From Pseudomonas fluorescens (GTDB taxonomy: Bacteria > Pseudomonadota > Gammaproteobacteria > Pseudomonadales > Pseudomonadaceae), in contig NZ_LVEJ01000022.1 in the NCBI RefSeq assembly GCF_001648775.1, positions 62,001 to 126,000 on the forward strand: DNA of 64,000 nt. Direction: 5' to 3'. The position numbers and the translations under genes are program-made. Positions 21,518-30,149 of the stretch are shown one piece after another. The notes beneath the pieces were generated by a model. The model was not told the DNA's origin, made no database searches, and saw only the letters and a list, made by a program, of their open reading frames with translations. Each line of letters opens with the position of its first letter. The stretch's first letter is position 1.

Positions 21518-21542
21518 GACGCCGATCCGTGATTTCGGCGTC
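21518..21542. other. Intercistronic hairpin between lldP and lldE
   Basis: Arms 21518-21525 and 21535-21542 (GACGCCGA/TCGGCGTC) with a 9-base loop in the 150-base gap. No T-tract follows on the plus strand, so it looks more like an mRNA-stability or partial-termination hairpin than a full terminator. Confidence 0.5.
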
Positions 21543-21642
21543 AGCAATTCACCACCCGGTCTGTAAGGCTGCTGAAAGCAACGTTCTCTATATTCAGCAG
21601 CCGCAACAGACGGATAACCGGGCCCACCCGGAGACACGCCTG

Positions 21643-22467
21643 ATGAGCGAGCTTTTTTACAACGCCGTGCCAAACGCGACCCGCGTGGCACCGCCACTGC
21701 CCGAACCTCGGCAATACCCTAGCGAGAAACCGTCGCGGGTCTATCTGTTCGGCACGTGCGTGGTTGACCTGTTCTACCCCGAAGCCGGGATGGACGCGAT
21801 TCACTTGCTGGAGCGCGAAGGGATTCGGGTGGAGTATCCGCAAGGACAAAGTTGCTGCGGCCAACCGGCCTACACCTCGGGTTACACCGAGCAGGCGCGG
21901 ACCGTGGCGCGTTCGCAACTGGCGCTGTTTGCCGGAGATTATCCGGTGGTGGTGCCGTCGGGTTCCTGCGCCGGCATGCTGCGCGAGCATTACGCCGACT
22001 TGTTCAAGGACGAGCCGGACACGTTGAAACAGGTTCAGGCCCTCGCGGCCCGCACCTATGAACTGGCCGAGTTCCTGCTGTTCGTCTGCAAGGTGCAGCT
22101 CAAGGACAGCGGCGCACCGGTGAAAGTCGCGCTGCACACTTCGTGTTCGGCACGCCGCGAAATGAACACCCACCTGCACGGCCGCGAGTTGTTGGCGCAG
22201 TTGAGCAACGTGGAACGGGTCAACCACGACCACGAAAGCGAATGCTGTGGCTTCGGCGGAACATTCAGCGTCCGTATGCCAGACATTTCCGGCGCGATGG
22301 TGGCAGACAAGACAAAAGCACTGAAGGATTCCGGCGCGCACAAGGTGTTGAGTGCCGACTGTGGCTGTTTGATGAACATCAACGGCGCATTGGAGAAACA
22401 AAAAGAAGCGCTACGCGGGCAACATCTCGCCAGCTTCTTGTGGCAACGAACCGGGGGTGCGCGATGA
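21643..22467 (+). CDS. lldE: L-lactate oxidation iron-sulfur subunit LldE (LutA/YkgE family)
   Basis: 274-residue protein with two CCG cysteine-rich domains (SCCGQPAYTSGY near residue 68 and ECCGFGGTFSVRMPDIS near 203) that in this family bind iron-sulfur or pass electrons. Part of the three-protein flavin-independent L-lactate dehydrogenase LldEFG (LutABC). The ATG at 21643 follows GGAGACACGCCTG; its stop overlaps the lldF start (ATGA). Confidence 0.93.
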   Translation: MSELFYNAVPNATRVAPPLPEPRQYPSEKPSRVYLFGTCVVDLFYPEAGMDAIHLLEREGIRVEYPQGQSCCGQPAYTSGYTEQARTVARSQLALFAGDYPVVVPSGSCAGMLREHYADLFKDEPDTLKQVQALAARTYELAEFLLFVCKVQLKDSGAPVKVALHTSCSARREMNTHLHGRELLAQLSNVERVNHDHESECCGFGGTFSVRMPDISGAMVADKTKALKDSGAHKVLSADCGCLMNINGALEKQKEALRGQHLASFLWQRTGGAR

Positions 22468-23918
22468 GCACTTCCGCGATTATTCCTACGGTCGCCGTAG
22501 AAGAAGATTTCCGCACTCGGGCGCACAACGCCTTGGGTGATCAGCAGTTGCGGAACAACTTCCGTACTGCGATGGATTCACTGATGACCAAGCGGGCAGC
22601 GGCTTTCAGCGATGCCCACGAAAGAGAACATTTGCGCGCACTGGGCAATTCGATCAAAGCCCGCGCGCTGTCCAAGTTGCCCGACCTGCTCGAGCAACTG
22701 GAACAGAACCTGACCCGCAACGGTGTGACAGTGCACTGGGCGGAAACGGTGGACGAGGCCAATGGCATCGTCTTATCGATCATCCGCGCTCACGAGGCGC
22801 GGCAAGTGATCAAGGGCAAATCGATGGTCAGCGAAGAGATGGAGATGAACCATTTCCTCGAGGCTCAAGGCATTGAATGTCTGGAGTCCGATATGGGGGA
22901 GTACATCGTCCAGCTCGACCACGAGAAGCCTTCACACATCATTATGCCGGCGATCCACAAGAATGCCGGTCAGGTCGCGTCCTTGTTCCACGACAAACTT
23001 GGCGTGGAATACACCAAGGACGTTGACCAACTCATTCAAATCGGTCGCAGAGTCCTGCGGCAGAAATTCTTCGAAGCGGACATCGGCGTCTCCGGCGTCA
23101 ACTTCGCCGTGGCCGAAACCGGCACCCTGTTGCTGGTGGAAAACGAAGGCAACGGGCGCATGACCACCACCGTGCCGCCGGTGCATATCGCCGTAACCGG
23201 CATCGAAAAGGTTGTCGAAAATCTCCGCGACGTGGTTCCGTTGTTGTCACTGCTGACCCGCTCGGCGCTGGGCATTCCGATCACTACTTACGTCAACATG
23301 ATCTCCGGCCCGCGCAAGGAACATGAACTCGACGGCCCGCAGGAAGTGCATCTGGTCCTGCTCGACAACGGTCGCAGTCAGGCTTTCGCCGACAGCGAAT
23401 TGCGCCAGACCCTGAACTGCATCCGCTGCGGCGCCTGCATGAATCATTGCCCGGTGTACACCCGCGTCGGCGGTCACACCTATGGCGAGGTGTATCCCGG
23501 GCCGATCGGCAAAATCATCACCCCGCACATGGTTGGCCTGGCAAAAGTGCCGGATCACCCGAGTGCGTCATCGCTGTGCGGAGCCTGCGGTGAAGTGTGC
23601 CCGGTAAAAATTCCTATCCCGGCGATCCTGCGGCGCCTGCGCGAAGAAAACGTCAAAGCCCCGGACAGCCCACATCAAGTGATGCGCGGTCAGGGCAGCA
23701 AATATTCGCGCAAGGAACGCTTTATCTGGAACGCCTGGGCCAGGCTCAACAGCTCGCCCACCTTGTATCGACTGTTCGGTTTCTTCGCCACGCGCCTGCG
23801 TGCGTTGACCCCGAGCAACGTCGGCCCATGGACACAAAACCACAGCGCGCCAAAACCCGCCGCCCGCTCACTGCACGACATGGCCCGCGAGCATCTGGCC
23901 AAACAGGGAGACCGCTGA
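22464..23918 (+). CDS. lldF: L-lactate oxidation iron-sulfur subunit LldF (LutB/YkgF family)
   Basis: 484-residue subunit: N-terminal LUD domain (about 65-300) and C-terminal ferredoxin-like region with two cysteine clusters, CIRCGACMNHCPV and CGACGEVCPV, that should hold 4Fe-4S centres. Electrons from lactate are expected to reach the quinone pool. Overlaps lldE and lldG by four and one bases, so the three subunits are made together. Confidence 0.94.
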   Translation: MSTSAIIPTVAVEEDFRTRAHNALGDQQLRNNFRTAMDSLMTKRAAAFSDAHEREHLRALGNSIKARALSKLPDLLEQLEQNLTRNGVTVHWAETVDEANGIVLSIIRAHEARQVIKGKSMVSEEMEMNHFLEAQGIECLESDMGEYIVQLDHEKPSHIIMPAIHKNAGQVASLFHDKLGVEYTKDVDQLIQIGRRVLRQKFFEADIGVSGVNFAVAETGTLLLVENEGNGRMTTTVPPVHIAVTGIEKVVENLRDVVPLLSLLTRSALGIPITTYVNMISGPRKEHELDGPQEVHLVLLDNGRSQAFADSELRQTLNCIRCGACMNHCPVYTRVGGHTYGEVYPGPIGKIITPHMVGLAKVPDHPSASSLCGACGEVCPVKIPIPAILRRLREENVKAPDSPHQVMRGQGSKYSRKERFIWNAWARLNSSPTLYRLFGFFATRLRALTPSNVGPWTQNHSAPKPAARSLHDMAREHLAKQGDR

Positions 23919-24589
23919 TGAGCGCCAAGCTAAATATCCTCGCCAAGCTGCGGAAAAGTCTGACTGGCGCCACGCCGATTGCCGACAACTTCGATGTCGA
24001 TCTGGTGACACAGCCTTACACCTACAGCGCCGAACAACGCATCCCGCAACTGCGTAAATTGATGGAAGCGGTGCACACCGAAATTCACCTGACTTCGGGC
24101 GAAGAATGGCCGGCGCTGCTTGCGCAATTGTTGCGCGATCGTCAGTTGCCGAGCCTGTTGATCGCGCCGACTACAGCGCATGGGCAACGCATCACACAGC
24201 ATTGGGCGAACAATCCCGACCTGCCGACGCTGAAATCCTACGACCGACCGATGGAAGAATGGAAAGCCGAGTTGTTCAACGACACCCCGGCCAGCCTTAC
24301 CGGCACCCTAGGCGCCATCGCCGCGACTGGCAGCCTGATCATGTGGCCAACCCGTGAAGAACCCCGGCTGATGAGTTTGGTGCCGCCGGTGCATTTCGCT
24401 CTGCTCAAGGCCAGTGAAATCCGCGACAACTTCTATCAGGTGCAACACGAATTCGAGTGGGCGCAAGGCATGCCAACCAACGCGTTACTGGTCTCCGGCC
24501 CGTCGAAAACTGCCGACATCGAGCAAGTGCTGGCTTACGGCGCTCACGGCCCGAAAGATCTGGTGGTTCTGATCCTGGAGGACCAATGA
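23918..24589 (+). CDS. lldG: L-lactate oxidation subunit LldG (LutC/YkgG family)
   Basis: 223-residue LUD-domain protein. C-terminal family signature SGPSKTADIEQVLAYGAHGPK (split near residues 190-210) is clear. Starts on the last base of the lldF stop (TGATG) and its own stop overlaps the dld start (ATGA). Confidence 0.93.
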   Translation: MSAKLNILAKLRKSLTGATPIADNFDVDLVTQPYTYSAEQRIPQLRKLMEAVHTEIHLTSGEEWPALLAQLLRDRQLPSLLIAPTTAHGQRITQHWANNPDLPTLKSYDRPMEEWKAELFNDTPASLTGTLGAIAATGSLIMWPTREEPRLMSLVPPVHFALLKASEIRDNFYQVQHEFEWAQGMPTNALLVSGPSKTADIEQVLAYGAHGPKDLVVLILEDQ

Positions 24590-27396
24590 CGCTTCCAGTG
24601 AATTTCCTGCGTGATGCGCAGCAACTGATTCCAGCCGAGCGCCGCTTTGATGATCCATTGTCGACATTGGCCTTTGGCACCGACGCCAGTTTCTATCGGC
24701 TGATCCCGAAACTGGTGATCCGTGTCGAGTCTGAAGATGAAGTGGTCGCGCTGCTGAAACTGGCTCAGCGCGATCATGTTCCAGTGACCTTCCGTGCGGC
24801 CGGCACCAGCCTTTCCGGTCAGGCGATCAGCGATTCGGTTTTGATTGTGCTTGGGGATAACTGGAACGCCCGCGAGATTCGCGGCGAAGGTACGCAGATC
24901 CGCCTACAACCCGGCGTGATCGGTGCACAGGCCAACGCATGGCTGGCACCGTTCGGGCGCAAGATCGGTCCGGATCCGGCGTCGATCAACGCCTGCAAAA
25001 TCGGCGGCATTGTTGCCAACAACGCCAGCGGCATGTGCTGTGGCACCGCACAAAACACCTATCACACCCTGGCCGGAATTCGCCTGGTGCTGGCCGATGG
25101 CACGCGCCTGGATACCGAAGACCCGGCGAGTGTTGCGGCATTCCAAGTCAGCCACGGTGATCTGCTCGAACGCCTGGCGACGTTGGGCCGCGAGACTCGC
25201 GCCAACGCCGAACTGGCTGCACGAATCCGCCACAAATACCGTCTGAAAAATACCACCGGCCTGTCACTCAACGCCCTGGTGGATTTCGACGAGCCTGTGG
25301 ATATCTTGAGCCACCTGCTAGTCGGCTCCGAAGGCACCCTCGGCTTCATCAGCGCGGTGACTTACGACACCGTGATCGATCACCCGAACAAGGCCTCGGC
25401 GCTGATTGTGTTTCCGGATGTGGAGACCTGCTGCAACGCCGTCACCGTGTTGAAAAGCCAACCGGTATCCGCCGTAGAGTTGCTTGATCGGCGCAGCCTG
25501 CGGTCGGTGCAGGACAAGCCCGGCATGCCCGCTTTCGTACAACAGTTGTCGAACAATGCCTGCGCGCTGCTGATCGAATCCCGCGCCGCGTCTTCCACTT
25601 TGCTGCAGGAGCAACTGGCACAGATCATGGCGTCGCTCAGCGGTTTCCCTGTGGAAAAGCAAGTCGACTTCACCGAAGACCCTGCCGAGAACGCCAAGCT
25701 CTGGGCGATCCGCAAAGACACTTTCCCTGCTGTCGGCGCCGTGCGCAAAACCGGCACCACGGTGATCATCGAAGACGTGACCTTCCCGGTCGAACAACTG
25801 GCCATCGGCGTGAACCGCTTGATTGAGCTGTTCGACAAACATGCCTACGACGAAGCGATCCTTTTCGGACACGCGCTGGAAGGCAATCTGCACTTCGTCT
25901 TCACCCAAGGCTTCAACAATCCGGAAGAAGTCGCACGCTATCAAGCGTTCATGGACGACGTCGCGCAACTGGTCGCCGTGGAGTTTGGCGGTTCGCTGAA
26001 GGCTGAACACGGCACCGGCCGCAACATGGCGCCGTTCGTGGAACTGGAATGGGGCAGCGACGCTTATCAACTGATGTGGCAGCTCAAACGTCTGCTCGAC
26101 CCAAATGGCATTCTCAACCCCGACGTGGTGCTCAGCGAAGACCCACAGATCCACCTCAAACACCTGAAACCGCTGCCGGCGGCCGACGAGATTGTGGATA
26201 AGTGCATCGAGTGCGGTTTCTGTGAACCGGTCTGTCCGTCGAAAGGCCTGACCCTCAGCCCGCGCCAGCGCATTGTGATCTGGCGCGATATTCAGGCGAA
26301 AAAACGTGCCGGCGTCGACACCACCGAACTGGAAGAAGCCTACGAATACCAAGGCATCGAAACCTGCGCCGCGACCGGTCTGTGCGCGCAACGTTGTCCT
26401 GTAGGGATCAATACCGGCGAGCTGGTGAAAAAACTGCGGGGTCGACACGCGACGCATCAGAAAACCGCTGACTGGATCGAAGGAAATTTCGCCAAGACCC
26501 TGCAAGGCGCACGCTTCACCCTGCACGTGGCCAACGGTGCGCGGATGCTGCTCGGCGCACCGCGTCTGGCGAAGCTTTCGGCAACGATTACCCGACTGTC
26601 CAAGGGTCAGGTGCCGTTGTGGACGAATGCGATGCCGCAACCGGAGAAGGCCATTCGCTTCAGTCCCAGCGTTTCGGACGAGCGCCCGCGTGTGGTGTAT
26701 CTGGCCGCGTGCGTATCGCGAGTCATGGGCCCGGCAGCCGGTGATAAAGAGCAGATGTCGCTCTATGACAAAACCCGTGGACTGCTGGAAAAGGCCGGTT
26801 ACCAAGTGGTGTTCCCGGACAATCAGGACAACCTCTGCTGCGGCCAGCCCTTCGCCTCCAAGGGCTACGCCGAGCAGGCCGAACACAAACGCCAGGAGTT
26901 GATCAGCGCACTGCTGCATGCCAGTCGCGGCGGGCTCGATCCGATCTACTGCGACACCAGCCCGTGCACGCTGCGGCTGGTGCAGGACGTAGGAGAAACC
27001 CGTCTGGATCTGTACGACCCGGTGCGCTTCATCCGTACGCATCTGCTCGATCGACTCGAGTTCTCCCCGCAAGACGCACCGATTGCCGTACACGTGACCT
27101 GCAGCACGCAACATCTGGGCGAAAGCCAGGCGTTGATTGACCTGGCGCGCAAGTGCAGCAACAACGTGGTGATTCCGGAAGGCATACATTGCTGTGGGTT
27201 TGCCGGCGACAAAGGCTTCACCACACCGGAGCTGAACAGCCACTCGCTGCGCACGCTGAAGGATGCGGTGCAGCATTGCAGCGAGGGTATTTCCACCAGC
27301 CGCACCTGCGAGATCGGCCTGACGCAACATGGCGGGATTGACTACCACGGCCTGGTCTATCTGGTGGATCGCGTGACCCGGGCGAGGGCCTGTTGA
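24586..27396 (+). CDS. dld: FAD- and iron-sulfur-dependent D-lactate dehydrogenase
   Basis: 936-residue fusion: FAD-binding PCMH domain (about 45-185, RAAGTSLSGQAISD), FAD-oxidase C-terminal domain (about 270-510), two 4Fe-4S clusters (CIECGFCEPVCPSKG near 545 and a second CxxxxxCxxxCP near 605) and a C-terminal CCG module (CCGQPFASKGY and HCCGFAGDKGF). Family members oxidise D-lactate to pyruvate without NAD. Last gene of lldP-lldEFG-dld, so both lactate isomers are used. Glycolate or D-2-hydroxyglutarate are possible alternatives, but the operon favours D-lactate. Confidence 0.93.
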   Translation: MTLPVNFLRDAQQLIPAERRFDDPLSTLAFGTDASFYRLIPKLVIRVESEDEVVALLKLAQRDHVPVTFRAAGTSLSGQAISDSVLIVLGDNWNAREIRGEGTQIRLQPGVIGAQANAWLAPFGRKIGPDPASINACKIGGIVANNASGMCCGTAQNTYHTLAGIRLVLADGTRLDTEDPASVAAFQVSHGDLLERLATLGRETRANAELAARIRHKYRLKNTTGLSLNALVDFDEPVDILSHLLVGSEGTLGFISAVTYDTVIDHPNKASALIVFPDVETCCNAVTVLKSQPVSAVELLDRRSLRSVQDKPGMPAFVQQLSNNACALLIESRAASSTLLQEQLAQIMASLSGFPVEKQVDFTEDPAENAKLWAIRKDTFPAVGAVRKTGTTVIIEDVTFPVEQLAIGVNRLIELFDKHAYDEAILFGHALEGNLHFVFTQGFNNPEEVARYQAFMDDVAQLVAVEFGGSLKAEHGTGRNMAPFVELEWGSDAYQLMWQLKRLLDPNGILNPDVVLSEDPQIHLKHLKPLPAADEIVDKCIECGFCEPVCPSKGLTLSPRQRIVIWRDIQAKKRAGVDTTELEEAYEYQGIETCAATGLCAQRCPVGINTGELVKKLRGRHATHQKTADWIEGNFAKTLQGARFTLHVANGARMLLGAPRLAKLSATITRLSKGQVPLWTNAMPQPEKAIRFSPSVSDERPRVVYLAACVSRVMGPAAGDKEQMSLYDKTRGLLEKAGYQVVFPDNQDNLCCGQPFASKGYAEQAEHKRQELISALLHASRGGLDPIYCDTSPCTLRLVQDVGETRLDLYDPVRFIRTHLLDRLEFSPQDAPIAVHVTCSTQHLGESQALIDLARKCSNNVVIPEGIHCCGFAGDKGFTTPELNSHSLRTLKDAVQHCSEGISTSRTCEIGLTQHGGIDYHGLVYLVDRVTRARAC

Positions 27397-27439
27397 AGAA
27401 AAATAGAACCCTTGAGTTCGACTGTAGTCCACAGAATAA

Positions 27440-27460
27440 CCCCGACAGATCGGGGTTTTT
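27440..27460 (+). terminator. Intrinsic terminator of the lactate operon
   Basis: CCCCGA (27440-27445), a 4-base loop, TCGGGG (27450-27455) then TTTTT, 44 bases after the dld stop. Confidence 0.88.
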
Positions 27461-27526
27461 CTTCCATACGGTTGCCCGTCCTGACGGCCAGCGAAGTCTG
27501 GACCCACTCGGTTCAAGGAGATACAC

Positions 27527-27805
27527 ATGAAACGTTCTGTACTGTTAGGTCTGTTCGTTACTGCATCGATGATGGCTTCCACTTCGTTCGCCGCAGACAA
27601 GCCTGCTGACCTGTGTGATGCGAATATTCAGACCATCAACAATGCCAAGGGTCAGCTGTCAGCGAATCCGGAACTGAGCCAGCGCGCTAACACCAGTGTG
27701 AGCAAGGCCGAGGCGCTCAAGGCTCAAGGCAAAATCGACGATTGCATTGCGGAAACCTCGCAAACCATCGTGGAACTGCGCAAATCCACCGGCACCAACA
27801 ACTGA
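27527..27805 (+). CDS. Small secreted protein of unknown function
   Basis: 92 residues with a clear Sec signal peptide (MKRSVLLGLFVTASMMASTSFA, cleavage likely after residue 22-23) and a short mostly helical mature part with two cysteines (near 30 and 75). Strong ribosome site AAGGAGATACAC just before the ATG. Looks like a conserved Pseudomonas periplasmic protein; I do not recognise a family function. It has its own terminator, so it is probably monocistronic. Confidence 0.75.
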   Translation: MKRSVLLGLFVTASMMASTSFAADKPADLCDANIQTINNAKGQLSANPELSQRANTSVSKAEALKAQGKIDDCIAETSQTIVELRKSTGTNN

Positions 27806-27814
27806 TTACGTCCC

Positions 27815-27834
27815 GGCCAACCTTCGGGTTGGCC
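27815..27834 (+). terminator. UUCG-tetraloop hairpin after the small secreted protein
   Basis: GGCCAACC-TTCG-GGTTGGCC, an 8-bp stem with a very stable UUCG loop, 9 bases past the stop; the following T-content is low, so it may act partly as an mRNA 3'-end stabiliser. Confidence 0.65.
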
Positions 27835-27900
27835 TTGCGGGCTGATTGGCGTACACTGCGCAGGCTTGTTGCTCAAACAGATGTACTGAGCAATGAGTTC

Positions 27901-28289
27901 GGGGCCGTTTAGGATTCGACGCCGGTTGCGAAACTTTAGGTGCATGCCGACTTGGTAACAGAAGTCGTAAATCCACTGTTGCAACTACTTATAGTTGCCA
28001 ATGACGACCAATACGGTGTTGCTCTCGCTGCTTAATTGCAGCTGACAATGCTCCTGGTACCTTCGGGTCCAGCAATCATCAGGGGATGTCTGTAAACCCA
28101 AAATGATTGTCATATAGAACAGAATCGCCGTGCAGTACGTTGTGGACGAAGCGGCTAAAACTTACACAACTCGCCCAAAGCACCCTGCCCTTCGGGTCGC
28201 TGAGGGTTAACTTAATAGAAACGGCTACGCATGTAGTACCGACAGCGGAGTACTGGCGGACGGGGGTTCAAATCCCCCCGGCTCCACCA
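27901..28289 (+). ncRNA. ssrA: Transfer-messenger RNA (tmRNA)
   Basis: 389-base tmRNA. The 5' end GGGGCCG pairs with CGGCTCC before the encoded A-CCA (28286-28289); the T-arm GGGGGTTCAAATCCCCC is evident. The tag frame starts at the resume codon GCC (27997) and reads ANDDQYGVALAA to TAA at 28033-28035, the usual degradation tag with an Ala-Ala end. With SmpB it rescues stalled ribosomes and marks the product for ClpXP. A strong terminator follows. Confidence 0.97.
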
Positions 28290-28300
28290 ACTCAATAAAA

Positions 28301-28326
28301 AAGACGTCCACGGACGTCTTTTTTTG
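28301..28326 (+). terminator. Terminator of ssrA
   Basis: AAGACGTCC-AC-GGACGTCTT (28301-28320) followed by a run of seven T residues in all, 12 bases past the tmRNA 3' end. Confidence 0.92.
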
Positions 28327-28508
28327 TGCCTGAATTTCGGCTAAATCAACGGTTTGTAACTCTTTCGAGAACCATAACGGTTTTTTGAGTGCCAGCCATC
28401 TCGGTATTCCCCGACCTGAAGGGATTGATCCCAAAGCTCATTGCAATAACCTCTCAGGCCAAGCTGGCCGATACGGAACATACGTTCGAGAAAGTATCAC
28501 CTCAGCAA

Positions 28509-28527
28509 GCACGACACAGGTTGTCGC
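28509..28527 (+). promoter_or_regulatory. 19-bp repeat, copy 1 (putative operator)
   Basis: GCACGACACAGGTTGTCGC, identical to the copy at 28794, containing the near-palindrome CGACA-N5-TGTCG. It ends 46 bases before the ATG of the four-Cys microprotein. Confidence 0.55.
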
Positions 28528-28573
28528 CCGCCACTGCCATTCTGACTGCACTTGGTAATCATTAGGTGCAGCC

Positions 28574-28783
28574 ATGCCGATCGCCCCCTCGCCCTTTACC
28601 CTCGTCTGCCACTACTGCTCCTGGAAAAAGACCTTTCTTCCAAGCAGTAACGTGCTGGTGCTGAACCGCGACTGGTTCACTCACTGCCCCATCTGCAGCA
28701 CCCCTTCACCTCACCGTCGCACGGCCACCTCCAAGGAAGTGCTCAAGACACGGCTGGAAGAATTCCTGACGGTCCATGGCTGA
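28574..28783 (+). CDS. Four-cysteine zinc-ribbon-like microprotein
   Basis: 69 residues with paired cysteines Cys12-x2-Cys15 and Cys38-x2-Cys41, spaced as in zinc ribbons, then a basic helical C-terminus (SKEVLKTRLEEFLTVHG). No signal peptide, so likely cytoplasmic; may bind nucleic acid or a partner protein. Start at 28574 has AGGTG upstream. First gene after ssrA, preceded by the first of two identical 19-bp repeats. No family function recognised. Confidence 0.7.
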   Translation: MPIAPSPFTLVCHYCSWKKTFLPSSNVLVLNRDWFTHCPICSTPSPHRRTATSKEVLKTRLEEFLTVHG

Positions 28784-28793
28784 ATCTTCGCTG

Positions 28794-28812
28794 GCACGAC
28801 ACAGGTTGTCGC
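28794..28812 (+). promoter_or_regulatory. 19-bp repeat, copy 2 (putative operator)
   Basis: Identical in all 19 positions to 28509-28527 and at nearly the same distance (42 bases) before the next start codon, at 28855. The repeated position relative to both small genes suggests a shared regulator binding site. Confidence 0.55.
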
Positions 28813-28854
28813 GCCAGCCCCGACAATGCCTCACATCTTCAAGAGGGCTCAACG

Positions 28855-28974
28855 ATGAAAAATCTGCTCGCCACCATCGGACTCTTCGTGGTGCTGACCA
28901 AAGGCTACGCGTTCTACCGCGAATACAGTGAAATGAAGCGCGAACGCGAAGCGCAGCGACCTGCCGCACACTGA
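28855..28974 (+). CDS. 39-residue single-pass membrane microprotein
   Basis: Short frame starting MKNLLATIGLFVVLTKGYAF and ending in a charged tail with three Glu-Arg/Lys repeats (REYSEMKREREAQRP). A hydrophobic stretch (about residues 4-20) is long enough for one membrane helix. AAGAGGG lies 7 bases before the ATG, a good ribosome site. It sits 72 bases after the four-Cys gene and 112 before the WYL regulator, with the 19-bp repeat in its promoter. Coding status rests on ribosome site, hydrophobic pattern and context. Confidence 0.55.
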   Translation: MKNLLATIGLFVVLTKGYAFYREYSEMKREREAQRPAAH

Positions 28975-29085
28975 AACAAACCTCTGAACAATTGATGGCA
29001 CAAAGCCATTTGATTGAGTAGGATTCACGCCAACTTGATGCCAGCCTGCTGGCGTTCAGTAGAGACATAAAACCAGGAAGTCACC

Positions 29086-30123
29086 ATGTCCCAAGCGAAG
29101 GATACGCTGCTCAGGCTATTTGCATTGCTACGCCTGATTCCCACCGAACCTCAGCGTATTGCAACCCCGACCCTGCTCGAAAAGCTTCGTGACAGAGGGT
29201 TTTCGGTCACCCTGCGCTCGATCCAGCGTGACTTGAACCGGTTGTCGATTCCGTTCTCCTTGCAGTGTGACGACAGCGAAACACCCTTCCGCTGGAGCTT
29301 CACCCGCGAGGCTCCCCTCAAGCTGGAAGACATGGATGCGCCTACCGCACTGGCGCTGTTCCTCTCGGAAAGCCACTTGAGCCCGATCCTTCCGCAAAGC
29401 GTTCTGGACCAGTTGGGCCCGCAGTTCCGCCGAGCCCGCAACTTCCTCAATGGCTTGGGTGGCAACGGCCTGGCCGACTGGGCCAAGCGAGTTCGCTCAC
29501 TGCCCAACGGCAAGACCCTGCTTCCGGCGCAAGTCAGCGCACACACCTGGGCCCAAGTGTCAGCCGGACTGCTGGAGCGCAAGCAGCTGGAAGTGATTTA
29601 CAACAGTCGCAGCAAGGGTGAACTCAAGCGTTTTCGCCTGCACCCGGCGGGCCTCGTATCGCGCCATGCGGCGAGCTACCTGCTGGCCTCTGTGGATGGT
29701 TATAGCGACCTGCGCCAATTCGCCTTGCACCGGATCACCGAAGTGAGCGTGCTCGAAGAGGCCGGTCACGAACATGAAAGCTTTGACGTGGATGCGTACA
29801 TCGCCAGCGGCGTTTTCAGCTATCGAGAGGCCGCGGCCCAGGTCGAGCTGATCGCGGATGTACGCCCGCAGATCGCAGCCCTGCTCAACGAAACGCCGTT
29901 GAGCCAGCAACAGACTTTGAGCAGCGTTTCCGAACAGGGCTGGCACCGCTTGCACGCAACCGTGCCGCTGGACCGCGAAACGCTGTGGTGGATCTTCGCC
30001 CTGAATGAAAACATTCGCCTGCATGCGCCCCAAGTGTGGGTGGACGAAGTGCGCGAGCGATTGAATTCGATGCAGGCGCTGTACCAGAACAATCACGCAA
30101 CCCCGCAACTGCAACCTGCCTGA
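29086..30123 (+). CDS. WYL-domain transcriptional regulator
   Basis: 345 residues: N-terminal winged helix-turn-helix (about 1-75, ATPTLLEKLRDRGFSVTLRSIQRDL), central WYL domain (about 155-225) and C-terminal WCX-like domain (about 250-333). The name-giving Trp-Tyr-Leu is here Ser197-Tyr198-Leu199. WYL proteins sense a ligand, often nucleic acid or nucleotides, and are common regulators of phage-defence and stress loci. The next gene starts 26 bases downstream on the same strand, so it probably heads or joins that operon. Target sites are not proven; the two 19-bp repeats upstream are candidates. Confidence 0.88.
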   Translation: MSQAKDTLLRLFALLRLIPTEPQRIATPTLLEKLRDRGFSVTLRSIQRDLNRLSIPFSLQCDDSETPFRWSFTREAPLKLEDMDAPTALALFLSESHLSPILPQSVLDQLGPQFRRARNFLNGLGGNGLADWAKRVRSLPNGKTLLPAQVSAHTWAQVSAGLLERKQLEVIYNSRSKGELKRFRLHPAGLVSRHAASYLLASVDGYSDLRQFALHRITEVSVLEEAGHEHESFDVDAYIASGVFSYREAAAQVELIADVRPQIAALLNETPLSQQQTLSSVSEQGWHRLHATVPLDRETLWWIFALNENIRLHAPQVWVDEVRERLNSMQALYQNNHATPQLQPA

Positions 30124-30149
30124 CCTCCAACAATCAAAAGGACATTGCC

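Noticed and set aside
25318..27600. Long minus-strand frame opposite the D-lactate dehydrogenase
   Set aside because: Antisense shadow of a strongly conserved flavoprotein gene.
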